NCBI GenBank assembly: GCA_934047225.1
Contig: CAKOHE010000034.1
Coordinates: forward strand, 434,001-498,000
Source: Ypsolopha sequella
Taxonomy: Eukaryota > Arthropoda > Insecta > Lepidoptera > Ypsolophidae
DNA: 64,000 nt
Reading direction: 5' to 3'
Shown: piece after piece, positions 11,850-22,643 of the stretch
Layout of the letters: each line of letters opens with the position of its first letter
How positions within the stretch are numbered: the first letter of the stretch is position 1
Notes under the pieces: model-generated
The model's database searches: none
The model's input: only the letters and a program-made list of their open reading frames with translations
Told to the model about the DNA's origin: nothing
Made by a program: the position numbers and the translations under genes

Positions 11850-12433
11850 TCTCTTTAAGTGAACTGCAGTGCGTTTTACATGGCCTCGTAGATTCCACCC
11901 CAGGTATTGATAGTATTCCTTACTCATTCCTAATTCATTCATCAGAATCCACAAAAATATTTTATCTAAATTTAGTTAACCACTTTTATGAGAGTGGGGT
12001 TACTCCAGAAGAATGGAACACCCAGATCATAATTCCTATCCTAAAACCTGGCAAGGATCCTACTGATCCGTCGGCTCATAGGCCAATAGCCCTGTCTTGT
12101 TGCCTGGCTAAGATTTTAGAGCTTATGGTAAAAAATCGATTGGAGTGGATAGTAGAGAACAGATGCTTACTCGCTAAATCGCAATTTGGTTTTCGTAAGG
12201 GCATGAGTACTCTAGATAGTCTAAGTGTCTTAACTACAGATATTCGTATAGCTTTTATGAAAAAAGAATTCCTCGTCGGTGTTTTTCTAGACATATCCGC
12301 TGCATATGATAATGTTCGTCTTCCAGTTCTCAGACAAAAACTACAACACCTAAATATCTCAGAGAGGATGATTCGTATCATATGTAGCCTTCTTATGAAT
12401 AGATCTATACAAATCAAAAATAATAATTCCTGA
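11850..12433 (+). pseudogene. RT N-terminal part, catalytic motif deleted
   Basis: Open without a local Met from about 11850. Motifs seen: an N-terminal block ending SFLIHSSES, IIIPILKPGKDPTDPSAHRP, FGFRKGMSTLDSL and FLDISAAYDNV (motif A, with its catalytic Asp). The frame stops at 12433 after IQIKNNNS. The following sequence jumps straight to the post-RT region, so motifs B, C (the F/YADD box) and D are deleted. Catalytically dead. Confidence 0.85.
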
Positions 12434-12434
12434 G

Positions 12435-12749
12435 AAATGTCTGAGAATTGTTGTAGGTGCTATGAGATCCTCGCCTAAAAATGCCTTGCAAGTTGAATGT
12501 GTTGACCCACCTCCCCACTTACGTAGACAATATTTATCAGATAGGTTTTTATTCAAAATTGCTCAAAACTCCAACCACCCTCTTTTATCAAAGTTAGAGT
12601 ATTTACACAACCTTGTTTCTCAAACTGGCCTTAATTCAGAATCTGCTCTTCCTTGTGTTTTAAGAAGCTATATCAGTCTTTCTAAAATTAATCATCCGAC
12701 TGTTAAATACAAATCAATCCCCCATTCCATATTCCGTACAAAGCCTTAA
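12435..12749 (+). pseudogene. Post-RT connection region of element C
   Basis: Starts right after the RT deletion. It contains VVGAMRSSPKNALQVECVDP and PPHLRRQYLSDRF, typical of the thumb/connection region of RNase H-bearing insect non-LTR elements (compare the minus-strand element D at about 14.8 kb, which reads ICGAMKTTPVNSLQIECN). Stop at 12749, three bases before the next frame. Confidence 0.75.
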
Positions 12750-12751
12750 TT

Positions 12752-13660
12752 ATGGAACCGTCTATCATTTCTAATTTTGGCATAGAAAAAGGCTCGACTA
12801 TGGCTAATAAATCCTTTAATTACATTCTAGAAAAAGACTGGCAGGGTTGGCTTACTATGTTCACTGATGCGTCCAAGGTATCCGTCGAAAATAATGTTGG
12901 AGCCGCAGTTTGGATTCCCAAATATAACATTATTCTCAACTTAAAATGTCCCCCTGAAGCCTCTGTTTTCACTGGGGAAGCAATTGCAATTTTGGAAGCA
13001 ATCTCATATTCAAATTCTCATAAACTCAATAACACAATTATATTTTCGGATTCTTTGAGTTGTCTCCAAGCAATTTTGTCTAACCCTTTTAAGAGCAAGT
13101 CTCGCTTCCCTGTAATCCTTAAAATCGGAGAGGCGCTTTTTATGTGCAAAGAACAAAATATTAATATTGTTCTTGCTTGGATCCCAGGTCATCATGGCAT
13201 TTCAGGTAACGAAATGGCTGACTCATGTGCTAAAGACGCAGTAGAAATAGGTACTTCTGTCCACCTCGTAGTTTATCACCATGATCTTCTGCCTCTAGCA
13301 AAATCCAAGTTAGATAAAACTTGGTCCATGTTATGGAAAGAATCCCAGAAACACACAGGCAGACATTATGCTGCTATTCAGCCTGATTTTCCGCAGCGTC
13401 CGTGGTTCTTTAAATACCGTGATGCTAACAAGATGTCCACATCCATTGTTTGTCGCCTTCGACTAGGCCATGTATGTTCTCCAGTTTTCCTGACAAAAAT
13501 CAGGGTGAGGGATCATTCCCTCTGTGAATGTGGTTTATATGAGGGTACTGTAGATCATGTTTTTTGAGTGTCAAAGATTACAATACTCTTTATACGACTC
13601 ACTCCCTTCACAAATCCCTCGTCCCATCAACTTCAACTTTTTACTGACTTTTGTAAATAA
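12752..13660 (+). pseudogene. RNase H domain and zinc-knuckle tail of element C
   Basis: RNase H acidic motifs are all visible: FTDASK (Asp), FTGEAIAILEAI (Glu), IFSDSLSC (Asp) and WIPGHHGISGNEMAD (His and final Asp). A downstream region contains RPWFFKYR, RLRLGH and a Cys/His cluster CECGLYEGTVDHVF. The frame ends at 13567 in a run of six T; a one-base shift continues FECQRLQYSLYDSLP, so the true C-terminus probably lay near 13660. Usual length for this region of the family. Confidence 0.85.
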
Positions 13661-13935
13661 TCCTCTTATATATACGTTGTGTAAATTTATAACATTAAAT
13701 AATATTAAATTATAAAAAGAATTAATTCTTAGAGTAATAATCTTAATATATATAGGTATATATATTTTTAATATACACAATATATATATTTGGTATTCAT
13801 TACTGTTACCTAAGTATATTAATATTTATTTATTTTGTTGTAAGTACTCATAGATGTAGAAGTTTACTATATTCTATGTTTGTAGTTTCACGCTTGAAAA
13901 TTCAAGTATAGGGAAAAAAAAAAAAAATCTCTGTA

Positions 13936-14022
13936 ATAAGCTTTCTTCCTATGAGTCTTTTCGCTTAAAACAAGATATTGGCGGAACTAATGTGCGCAGA
14001 CACGTTTAAAGAAGCCAGATAA
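13936..14022 (+). repeat. Short fragment of the H-element family
   Basis: The string AAACAAGATATTGGCGGA and the following bases up to GAAGCCAGAT match H1 at about 21430-21480 and H2 at about 54938-54990. A diverged remnant lying between the two RNase H-type retroelements. Confidence 0.75.
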
Positions 14023-14060
14023 AAGGGCTAATAATAATAACGTCATTATTGACAGTTAGG

Positions 14061-15458
14061 TTATTTTAGATACAATAAATCGATAGAAGAAATCGTTTTT
14101 GCTAAATAATCTGCTTTTTCATTTCCTGTAACTCCAATGTGTGCTGGAGTCCAGATAAAAACAATATTGACGTTTTTGTGAGCTAAAGAATTCCAGAGGT
14201 TTCTTATTTCATATATATATGGGTTAGTATTAGTATTGAAGTGATTATGTTGTAACGCTTTCAAGACGCTCATGTTGTCTGTAACAATCACCCAGTTATA
14301 AGATTCATTCAAGTACTTTTCTACATATTGTAGTGCAATTAATATGCCCAAAGCTTCTGCTGTGAAAATACTCAAGGAATTAGGTAATTTTCTTCCATGA
14401 CCAATTTGCTTGGTTATGTCATATATGGCCATTGAAACTGTGTTGCTGTTTTTTGATCCATCTGTATAAACATGACGATAATCGTTCCATTCAGATAAAA
14501 GTTCATAAACCTCCTGCTTATTTTGCAAATCATTTTTCATAATGATTTTCATATCACAAAACTTACTTTGGTAAGAATCAGTATAACATTGCCATTGAAA
14601 GTCTGTTTGATATATCTTGTATTGCTGATCGTAATCATGTGAAAAGCCTTGAAGAATAAAAGGGTCATTTGAGGAAGCACTTAATGTGCTATGATAATGA
14701 ATAATTTTTTTAATAAGTGGATGATGCTTGAGAGTATACAGTTTCAAAATGAATTTATATTTTAAGTAATTAAATCTTATCAAAATGGGAGGAGTGTTGC
14801 ATTCTATTTGCAAAGAATTGACTGGTGTAGTTTTCATGGCTCCGCAAATGAGTCGAAGATTTTTATTTTGTAAGATATCAAGTTTTTTGATATGAGCATC
14901 ATTTGATGCTAAACAGAAGTAAGCATATTCAAGATGGCTACGAACCAAAGATTTGTACAACATTAATAATATTTTTGGATCAGCTCCCCAATAAGTCTTA
15001 GCTAGACATTTTAAAATGTTAAAAGCTCGATTAGCTTTTCCAGTTATGCATTCCAGGTATTTAACCCATGATAAATTACCAGTAAAAATTACACCTAAAA
15101 ACTTGACAACCGATGATACAGGAAGAGGGGAGTTATTGTAGCAAATATTTACATTATTGAATGTTCTTCCTTTATTGAAGACAACCACTTTAGTTTTATC
15201 AAAATTAATCTCTAAATTTAAATATTGAAAATAAGAATGTAATTTTTCAAGTGCAGCATTTAGCATGAAACTAACATTACCAACATTATGTCCAGAGCAA
15301 TAAACTGCTAAATCGTCAGCAAATTGCAAATTGCTTACGTTTGAACCAAAAACAGAATTTAATTTATGCATGTACAAAATAAATAGTACATAATGGACTA
15401 ATAATTCCACCTTGACAAACTCCTTTGTATGATATTCTTGGTCCAAATAATTTGTCAT
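14061..15458 (-). pseudogene. RT palm with FADD and RNase H of element D
   Basis: 465 codons. LQFADDLAVYC near residue 45 is RT motif C with both catalytic Asp. It is followed by FLGVIFTGNLSW, the thumb region ICGAMKTTPVNSLQIECN, then RNase H with VYTDGSK, FTAEALGI, VTDNMSVL and WTPAHIGVTGNEKAD, keeping all catalytic acidic residues. The stretch before FADD (motif B, the GVPQG-like box) is replaced by an unrelated reading, so a frameshift lies near 15380-15483. Confidence 0.85.
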
Positions 15459-15483
15459 TATGTTTTACAAATACTTCCCTGCC

Positions 15484-16470
15484 CTATAAGAAGTTACATA
15501 TCCATTTTACAATTTTTTCAGGTATTTGAAGTGCAAGAAGTTCTGCAGATAAAGTGTCTATATTAACATTGTTAAATGCACCAACAATGTCAAAAAAGAC
15601 ACATATAAGATACTGTTTCTTCTGTAAGGAGTTGAAAATGTCAAGATACAGATGATTTAAACTTTCTCTAGCTGATCGACCACGTCGGAAACTAAACTGA
15701 TTATTAGGTAAAAGATTGTTCTTTTCTATGTAAAACTCTAAACGTTGTTTTAACAGTTGCTCAAAAAGTTTTCCCATGCAAGAGGTTAAAGCTATTGGGC
15801 GATAAGAGTCAGGATCAGTTTTATTTTTCCCAGATTTTAATACCGGAATCAAACAATCTGACTTCCATGTTTCAGGAATGAGTGATTGAGACCAAAGTTG
15901 GTTAAATACATTCAAAACTATAAGTTTACAAGATTCATTCAAATATTTTCTTAATTTGTATGGCATTCCATCTAAACCAAAAGCAGTATCTTTCCGAGAT
16001 TCAATAGCTGATTTAAATTCCTGAAATGTAAATGGATCTGTTAGATAGTGTTGATTGTTATCTTTAGGTAGGTCGCAAAATTTGTTCTGCTGCTGAACAG
16101 TGTCAGGAGTATATTTGTTAAGAAAAGGTTCAACAAATTTATTGTTGAAGTTACTATTGGAACAACTATAAGTTTTATTAAACTTCCTAATATTCTTCCA
16201 GATTATAGATAAAGGGGTTGTTCTATTGAATGATTCATATAAATTCAGCCAGCTCTCATTTCTTACTTTTTTAATTATCATTTTTTTAAAAGCCTGTAAC
16301 CTTTTAAATTCTATGTAATTTAACTGTGTAGGATTCTGTCTAAATGTTTTATAAGCATTTTTAGATTTTTGTACAGCTTCTGAGCAATTGGCATTCCACC
16401 ATGGAAGTTGTCTTTTACGTTTTGAAGTTTTGTGTGTATCTACAACAGCTGTGGTTGATTTTCCCATCAC
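15484..16470 (-). pseudogene. Linker and RT fingers of element D
   Basis: 328 codons. Contains the linker motif LPWWNANCSEAV common upstream of RT in I/Jockey-like elements, then TAFGLDGMPYK, LIPVLKSGKNKTDPDSYRPI, ALTSCMGKLFEQLL, NQFSFRRGRSARESL and FFDIVGAFNNV (motif A). Stops at 15484 and continues in another frame in the next block. Confidence 0.85.
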
Positions 16471-16699
16471 TGCCTTTTGTGCTGCTAATAATAATAAATC
16501 GCAAAGTTGTTTGTAAGAGTTAAGAGGAAGTTTTTACATCAAAATTGTAATGACAAAGTGTTTGATTGGCATGTTCACAATATGCTTTCCAATCTACTTT
16601 AAGATAATTTATAAAATTTGGTTTAGGAGTAGAAAAAGAATTTATTTGTGTGTTAATATTAATTTTGGTTAGGATGGGAAAATGATAACTACCTAAAGG

Positions 16700-17230
16700 A
16701 TCATCATAGACAGTCCATTCACTTTACAAAGCTATAGATGGAGAAACAATAGTTAGATCAAGTGCATTTTGTTTCCAGATATTAGAGCCGACTGTGGTCA
16801 TCTGTCCATCATTCAATAATACAAGATTGTTGTCGTCTATACACTCCAGGATGTCACGGCCTCTAGCATCTGTGTCTTCACATCCCCATTCCCCAAGCTG
16901 AATGATAAGCATTCATGTCTCCTGCTATAAATATTGGTTTAGCTAAATTACGGAAAAGACTTTGTAATTTGACTTTAGAAAAGTTTGGAGACCCCAGTGG
17001 TGTGTATTTAGGACAATATAAACTTACAATAGTTAACTGTACATCATTCAAGACTAGCCTTATAACTAAATTTTGAATTGAATCATCAAGAAATGAAGAA
17101 ATTTTTGTAAAATGTAAACTATCGTGAATTAATATAGCAACACCATTATGTTTGCTGCCAATGTCAATTCGTTCAATAGTGTAACCCTTAAGGCGATTAG
17201 ATGGCTCAATTTGTGCTCATTCTAATAAAA
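16700..17230 (-). pseudogene. AP-endonuclease remnant of element D
   Basis: The minus strand near 16930 reads AGDMNAYHSAWG, matching the GDxN motif of the retroelement AP-endonuclease, but a one-base shift then moves the frame to CEDTDARGRDILECI and NALDLTIVSPSIA (conserved core, normally followed by SDH). The terminal SDH block at about 16680-16700 is degraded. Higher coordinates keep scattered endonuclease-like codons. The N-terminus and any ORF1 are not seen. Confidence 0.7.
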
Positions 17231-17354
17231 ATTTTGAAGAAACTAAGAAGTCACTTACACTTTAATACTGATTTTTTCATAAACTCAAAGTCATACTTCG
17301 CGAGTTTGCCTGCTCCGCCACCCTGTAATCCCCCGCGAGCTCTGCCGCAGTCAG

Positions 17355-18575
17355 TTTTAGGCATAGAGTAAAATTATATATAGGGTATAGAGGTATCAGC
17401 CGCTATCTCATTTGAGCGCCATCTGTTGAGCAATGTTGTAAAAACAAGATGATATATATATATATGAATACTACACATACCCTACGTACGTATAGTACGT
17501 ACACACCCGGTTGTTAATTTTCTTTATTTTTAAGGTTAAATTGGTTAAAACACAAGAATTAAATAACAATCATTTATTTATTTTCCTTTTATTACAATAA
17601 ATGAATGCTTCTTCTTGAATATTGTCTTCGGCGTCAAAATCTTTACTGATACCGCCTAATAATTTATTTGTGGATTTACACCAATTATACGCAAAAAATA
17701 CACGGGTCAATTATACACGGGTCAGTAAAATATAGCAGAGCCACCAAAGTCCAAAAAACCAAGCCAAGTCGTCGGGAGAAATCACAAAAAACAGGGGAGA
17801 ACACCATTGAGCACTTCCAAATCTCATTTAATGGAAACGGAAAAAAAAATAAAAAATGACATGACAGATATCCATCTATGTTGCCACTTAGGAAAAAAAT
17901 AAATTCCACAAATCTTTTTCAAAATTATCTTGATTAAAAGAAATGATATTTATAAAAACCAGCTGGAAGTCGCAAAAATTTTGAAGTAATATCTCTTCTA
18001 ATAAGATAAGAGGTAATTAAAAGAAAATATGGTAAAGTCGATTTTTTATGGTTAACTTAATGTTGCGTTGTGTATTGTAAATACATTCAGTTTATTTTTC
18101 TTCAATGTTTTTTTTTTTATATTTAAGATGGTTATTGATCATACTTAAGAATTATACAGGTAGTTATAAAGTCGCTAAAACATTTTTAGGGTCTAATAAA
18201 AATGAACCGCTAAAAATCTCAAAAATCCGCTAGATCTAGCAAAAAAGTCACTAAAACGGCAACAATGCTTTCATCTGCCATAGTAATTAACGTTCCGTTT
18301 CAACAAAACCCACGCAAACTTCTTTTATTTCAATGAATTTAGTTTTATCCCGAAGGTATTTTTGCTGCAGTTTAATTTATTACGTGATATTTGAAATCTT
18401 TATGGTTCTATTAATAAAGTAGACAAATTACTAGACTTTATGAAATAACTATCTAGAGTGGAAAGAGACGTTTTATGTTTGATAGCGCCATCTGTTGAGC
18501 AATGTCAGACCATTTTTACTGTCGCGATTTTGTACTGGAGCTGAAATGTACTGAGTGAAAGGACAAGGACCCTGG
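17355..18575 (+). repeat. Repeat family B, full copy B1
   Basis: Runs from GCATAGAGTAAAATTATA to GAGTGAAAGGACAAGGACCC. The same sequence occurs inverted and split at 28934-29650 plus 41120-41483, and directly at 61718-62776 (left-truncated). A 20-bp direct repeat GCGCCATCTGTTGAGCAATG sits near both ends (about 17425 and 18486). Open frames inside are not conserved and show no domain. Probably a non-autonomous mobile element of about 1.2 kb. No clear terminal inverted repeats. Confidence 0.85.
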
Positions 18576-19533
18576 TTTTAGGCTTTTGCCAAGGGTGGAC
18601 GGCGCGTCGTTGTCTAAGCGATTCGGGTAAAATTTATCACCGTATTTGAAAACTTTGAACATATTTGGGTACAAATTAATACTTGTGAACCCTTAGTTTA
18701 ATGACAAACTACATATTGGTGCTTTGAAAAATATTATTATTAATATTTTATTTTGAGAAGCAATCATAGATCACGCAAAGAGACACTGCCGCACCCGCCT
18801 TAGAAATAAGATGACATACCTATCTAACTCAAAGTTTGGGTTTTTTGGGAAATCAACCCTGCAGGTCTACCGCGTAATTCTCATTTTCATCGTCATCAAC
18901 TTGATGTTGATGAAAATAGCAAAATCCTCAACTTGATTACGGCATATTGTGTAAAAATTTTCAACAATCAAATCAACCTCAGCTTCGTGAATGAACTAAA
19001 ATCCGCGTTTCGTTTATTCAATGTAGCGATCTGTTGAGATTTTTTGAAGTAAGCTAAGTAAGAGGCAAAATATAGAAACAAGCATTTATTAAATGAGTGT
19101 GACACTTTTATATTAAAATTATACTGTTTTCTTTTCAAAATCTTAACGTAACATGATAAATGAGAGATGAAAAATGAATAACAAAACGCATATGACAAAG
19201 TTGTTAAGGCTGTATGGTTAAAAAGCCTCTTTGCCTTTCCTAAAGTAGGAAAATTAAAAAGCATGACGTCTTGTCTCAATCTCAAGTCCACGGGCCCTAA
19301 TCAAGGAACAAAATATTTCGGACACGTATTTTGACTTTTTTTTTTTTTGGGAAAATGATACATGACATTTCTCCCCCTCCTCTCCTCTCCTACCCCGGCC
19401 TTCTCCTCTAGATCAAGACGCCATTTTGTTTGTTTGTTGTCGTTGAGAATATCGAGAAATTGGCGTAAAAATATTTTTTCGTGCCATTTACATTAAATAC
19501 TTACTGTTTCTCTGTGACATTGTGATTGTAGGA

Positions 19534-21030
19534 ATGCGTTATGATAAGTGTTGTGTGCCGGGATGCAATAATACACGAAAGGACGTTAAATTGCAAAAAT
19601 TCCCAAATTCTGAGAGAAGACTCAAAAGACAAATGGAAATCACGTCTTTTGGACGATGCTTACACAGCATTATTTACTGCTAAAGAAATAACCAGTCCAT
19701 CAACCAGCCAACCAGTTCATTCTGGTAAGAATGACTAGTAAGAATAAACTTGCTACTTACTTATTATGTGTAGTATTAATAGGTATCTCATTTTAACACT
19801 AATATTCATTGTTATCTTTATATGTCCACAGAGAATTATTATCCAACAGCTGATCATAGCTATGCCAGGAAGAGGCACAATGAACATTCATATGCCGCGT
19901 CAAATCATGAGCAACCTCCACAAAAAAAAAACTATTCATACCATGGGAACTTCAACAGGTACCTACCTACTTACATTTATTTTGGTCAGAGTAATTGTTG
20001 TTGGTGCTAATCTTGTTATACAGTGACAGTTGATTAACTGATCCAGGCATTTTGTATTGAAATTGTAATTGTGTTAAGTATCACAGCGATTGGTGAATAT
20101 GCACATATAGGGATAAAGAATTGCATGGGGAGCAGCAGCAGGCTTTTGAGAGAGTATGTATCTCTCATTCTCTCTTACACTCTCTGTACAAAATAAGCTT
20201 ACCTCCGTTCCCTGTTCTGCAATGGTATGGGTGAAGACGGACTTATGCGGCTTATGAATTATTATTATATACATTAATTTATGTGAGCTAAGCCACCTTG
20301 TTTATATTATAGTGCTGGCTGAACTGAAGATGTTAAGAATTTTTATAATTTTTAGATCACACACCATTATAAGCACTTGAGCCTGCTCAATTTGAACCGA
20401 GTGTGACTTCTATTGAAACTCCTCCAATTATGAAGAACCAAAAAGGTGTTACAAGTTTTCAACACGATTATCGATATTCAGGTATAGTTAAATTGACTTA
20501 TTATATTTAAAATCTTTATACCATATTATATAGCATTATTATATTTATCATGTAGGTTTTTTCATGTGCATGTTTCTTAATTAAGAGCACTCACCCGAAC
20601 TCCCCATTTGCACTGTTCCCTGATGATATACTTATTGATTAATATTATAATTAAATATTTGATTTTTACTTGTTTCTATCCTTTCAGTTCATTTATTAAG
20701 TTCGAAAATTTTAAGTTCACAATTTTTCATGCCGTCAGGTTTTTGTTTTTTTGAATATTTTTTCATTTCTTGTGGTTTATTTGTTATCTTTTGTGTATTA
20801 TTGTTGCGTGTGTAAATAAATAAATTATAATTTATTAACAATTTTCAATTATTTTCAGAACCCTCAACATCAAAATCATTGGAAATAACAGTCAGACTGG
20901 CAAATTTTAGCTGGTGTAATGTCATTCATTAACAAAATATTAAGAGGCGCAGATGTATTTCGTTTGGAAAATGTCAAAAACTTGCAGCATATGCAAGCAA
21001 AAGCTTTACTTAAATATAAAATTAAAAAGG
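19534..21030 (+). pseudogene. THAP-domain gene, four exon-like blocks
   Basis: Exon 1 (19534-19724) starts MRYDKCCVPGCNNTRKDVK and LQKFPNSE, a THAP zinc-finger N-half (C-x4-C type). A one-base shift then gives SKDKWKSRLLDD with the conserved Trp; donor TCTG/GTAAGA. Exon 2 (19832-19958) is Tyr/His-rich, acceptor CCACAG, donor CAACAG/GTACC. Exon 3 (20356-20481) has acceptor TTTTTAG and donor TTCAG/GTATAG. Exon 4 (20859-21030) has acceptor TTTTCAG and reads SFINKILRGADVFRLENV only in one frame, with stops in the others and an apparent frameshift. No transposase domain remains. The THAP C-terminal half (second C and H) is not visible. DNA-binding role inferred from THAP only. Confidence 0.6.
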
Positions 21031-21081
21031 TAATAAAATAGATAGATTTGTTTTATTTCATATTTAATTTTGTTTCATTTA

Positions 21082-21147
21082 AGGACTAAAATGCACAAAA
21101 GTAGGAAAAATCGTAAGGTTTTCCAACTTTTGTGCAATTTTAGTCCT
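21082..21147. repeat. Short inverted-repeat hairpin
   Basis: Left arm AGGACTAAAATGCACAAAAG and right arm CTTTTGTGCAATTTTAGTCCT pair with one mismatch around a loop of about 25 bp. Possibly a minute foldback MITE inside the THAP element. Confidence 0.75.
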
Positions 21148-21620
21148 ATGAAAAACGAAAGGTCTGCCTCCCTGCTTTTTTTTTTAATATGGCTGTTTAG
21201 AGTTGGTGTCTTGGCCTACACAATAAGATGTGAATAATAAAAAAAGTGATATATCGTTTTCCCCCAGCCAATCAGGAGGCAGAAGACGTGTCTGAGGTTA
21301 ACTACAGGCGAGAGGGCTATCTGATACGTAGTATCCCTCTATAATTTGTGCTCAAGTCGTTTCTTTGCAATTTGCAAAACAAACAAGAAAATAAAAGTAA
21401 GTATGTTTTTCTTCTATATAATCTCATAAAACAAGATATTGGCGGAGGTAATATGCGCAGTCACGTTAAAGGAAGCCAGATGAAACGGCTTTTATTAATT
21501 GACTGATTGAAATCTGTGGGAAAATCAAAATTTTCAACATAATACAGTGCATCAAGATTCAAATGATACCTATGTTTCAGAATGCCAGCGCACAAGCAAA
21601 CTTCCCACTAGCAGCTGTAG

Positions 21621-22643
21621 ATGCTGGTGGGATTTATGGAGGACCACCAAGACTTGGCTGTTGGGAAGTTAACTATCAGTGGGCCACATGCGAAGCACCA
21701 AGCAAAGTCTCAGGCCGTCCGCTGCGTTAAGCGTGCGTCCGTCGCGGGTGTCTGCGCGGCGTGCTGTTTTCATAGAGAACCCTGCGACGGGGGACCCGCT
21801 GCACGCAGCGCTGATCTATGAGATTACAAGAAACAGCACGCCGTGCGGGCGCCCGCGTCGTGGACCCGCTTAACGCAGCGGACGGCCTCAGTGGGAAACG
21901 TTGCACGACTGAATGCTATGGGGGTTGGTACCACAAAAACAAGCGCGAAATGGAAATATGTGAGTAATTGGAAAAGGCAGTATTTTAATATTTTGTCAAA
22001 ATGTTGATGGTTGTGATTGTCTTTGTTGTATTTACTTGGTCACAAAACTAATATTTTGTTGTTTAACTGCATGTGGGATGCTCAAAACCACCACCGCTCG
22101 AGCTGGCAGAGTTCCTGAGGGAACCTGCGAGCCCGTCTGCCATAACCTGTGGAGGCTTTGCCAACCCCATCAGCAGTGCCGCCACAGTGTGAGTTTTAAT
22201 CCATTTGCTTATATTCTGATAAAGTGAAGTTGGCCAGTCCAAGATGTAACATGTGGCCTCACATAAAACGTACATGTAGATATGTATCAATAACATTGTT
22301 TTTATTTACAGTTTAACCGAGCACAGCAACAGTGCCGCCAACTAAAGCCCCTGCTCCTGGCGCAACCACTGAGAAGTCAAGGAGTGAGTTATTATACATT
22401 TGCTTAGTTTTTATTAACATTCAGATAAAGTGAAGTCAGTCAGTCCAAAAATGTAACATGTAGGTATGTATCGATGACATTGTTTTTTTTTTTGCAGTTG
22501 AACCTATGGCACCCTGGTGGGCCCTGCAAATTGAGGAGCGCAGGGTGACTGCAGAGGAGCAGGCGGCTGCAGCGTTGAGCAGTGTTTCTGCTGCTGTATC
22601 AGAAAACACTAGAAACATTGGCTCAAATAGCACAGTTGCTTGA
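21621..22643 (+). pseudogene. Myb/SANT-like DNA-binding gene of H1
   Basis: Exon 1 (ATG 21621 to 21959) encodes a Myb/SANT-like domain: LVGFMEDHQDLAVGKLTI, then, after the inserted MITE, a 4-base loss relative to H2, and LNAMGVGTTKTSAKWKY, with donor TAT/GTGAGT. Similar exons follow: about 22078-22188 (donor CAGT/GTGAGT), 22312-22383 (acceptor TTTACAG) and 22498-22643 (acceptor TTTGCAG), the last reading EPMAPWWALQIEERRVTAEE and ending TGA at 22641. Exons near 22170-22188 and 22325-22350 and their introns resemble each other, so an exon-intron block is duplicated. Such proteins accompany Harbinger-type transposases as DNA-binding partners. The MITE and the 4-base loss disable this copy. Two TAG triplets just upstream of the ATG are shared with H2. 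Confidence 0.65.
21714..21886. mobile_element. 173-bp GC-rich foldback MITE
   Basis: Perfect 20-bp terminal inverted repeats: GCCGTCCGCTGCGTTAAGCG at 21714-21733 and its complement at 21867-21886. Flanks CTCAG at 21709-21713 and 21887-21891. The empty site is seen in H2 near 55195, which has a single CTCAG. The interior is also largely self-complementary (GGCGTGCTGTTT against AAACAGCACGCC). The flank could also be parsed as a 3-bp TCA duplication with 21-bp termini starting GGCC. Strongly GC-rich against an AT-rich background. Confidence 0.92.

Larger units (their letters stand above)
11650..13927 (+). mobile_element. Broken RNase H-bearing non-LTR element (element C)
   Basis: Contains RT fingers/palm, a C-terminal connection region, RNase H and a zinc-knuckle region in order, then a 3' UTR and a poly(A) of about 14 A at 13914-13927. 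The endonuclease is missing, so the copy is 5'-truncated. Closest in architecture to the I/R1-like group. Internal deletion and frameshifts make it non-functional. Confidence 0.8.
14061..17230 (-). mobile_element. RNase H-bearing non-LTR element (element D), broken
   Basis: Minus strand. In order it holds endonuclease remnants (about 17200-16700), an RT N-terminal half (16470-15484), and an RT C-terminal half with RNase H (15458-14061). At least three frame breaks are needed. Unlike element C it ends directly after RNase H with no zinc-knuckle tail. I/Jockey-like group; exact clade not assigned. I did not find a convincing target duplication. Confidence 0.82.
19289..21350 (+). mobile_element. 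2.06-kb THAP/P-like insertion in H1
   Basis: Flanked by an exact 8-bp duplication CTCAAGTC (19281-19288 and 21351-21358). The H2 paralogue at about 54870 lacks the insert and reads almost directly through. The insert begins CACGGGCC and its reverse complement begins CACAAATT, so the ends share CAC only; longer terminal inverted repeats are not evident. It holds a THAP zinc-finger exon and three more exon-like blocks. Eight-bp duplications plus a THAP gene fit a P-element relative, internally reduced, with no transposase catalytic core. Confidence 0.7.
18857..22643 (+). mobile_element. H1: Myb/SANT-type DNA transposon carrying insertions
   Basis: The left end, CAG then GTCTACCGCGTAATTCTCAT, is the same terminus as H2 (54492). 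18857-19280 matches 54492-54870, and 21359-22010 matches 54875-55325. H1 differs from H2 by an inserted 2.06-kb THAP element, an inserted 173-bp MITE and extra 3' exons of the SANT-like gene. I could not find the expected right terminus (ending GGTAGAC) after 22643, so the right end is lost or displaced by the P-type gene that follows. Harbinger-like is the best guess, from the accessory gene type. Confidence 0.7.

Noticed and set aside
17668..17909. Frames of 63 and 74 codons, repeated at 61866-62107
   Set aside because: Identical because both are in repeat B; no domain, and the matching region is absent at the third copy.
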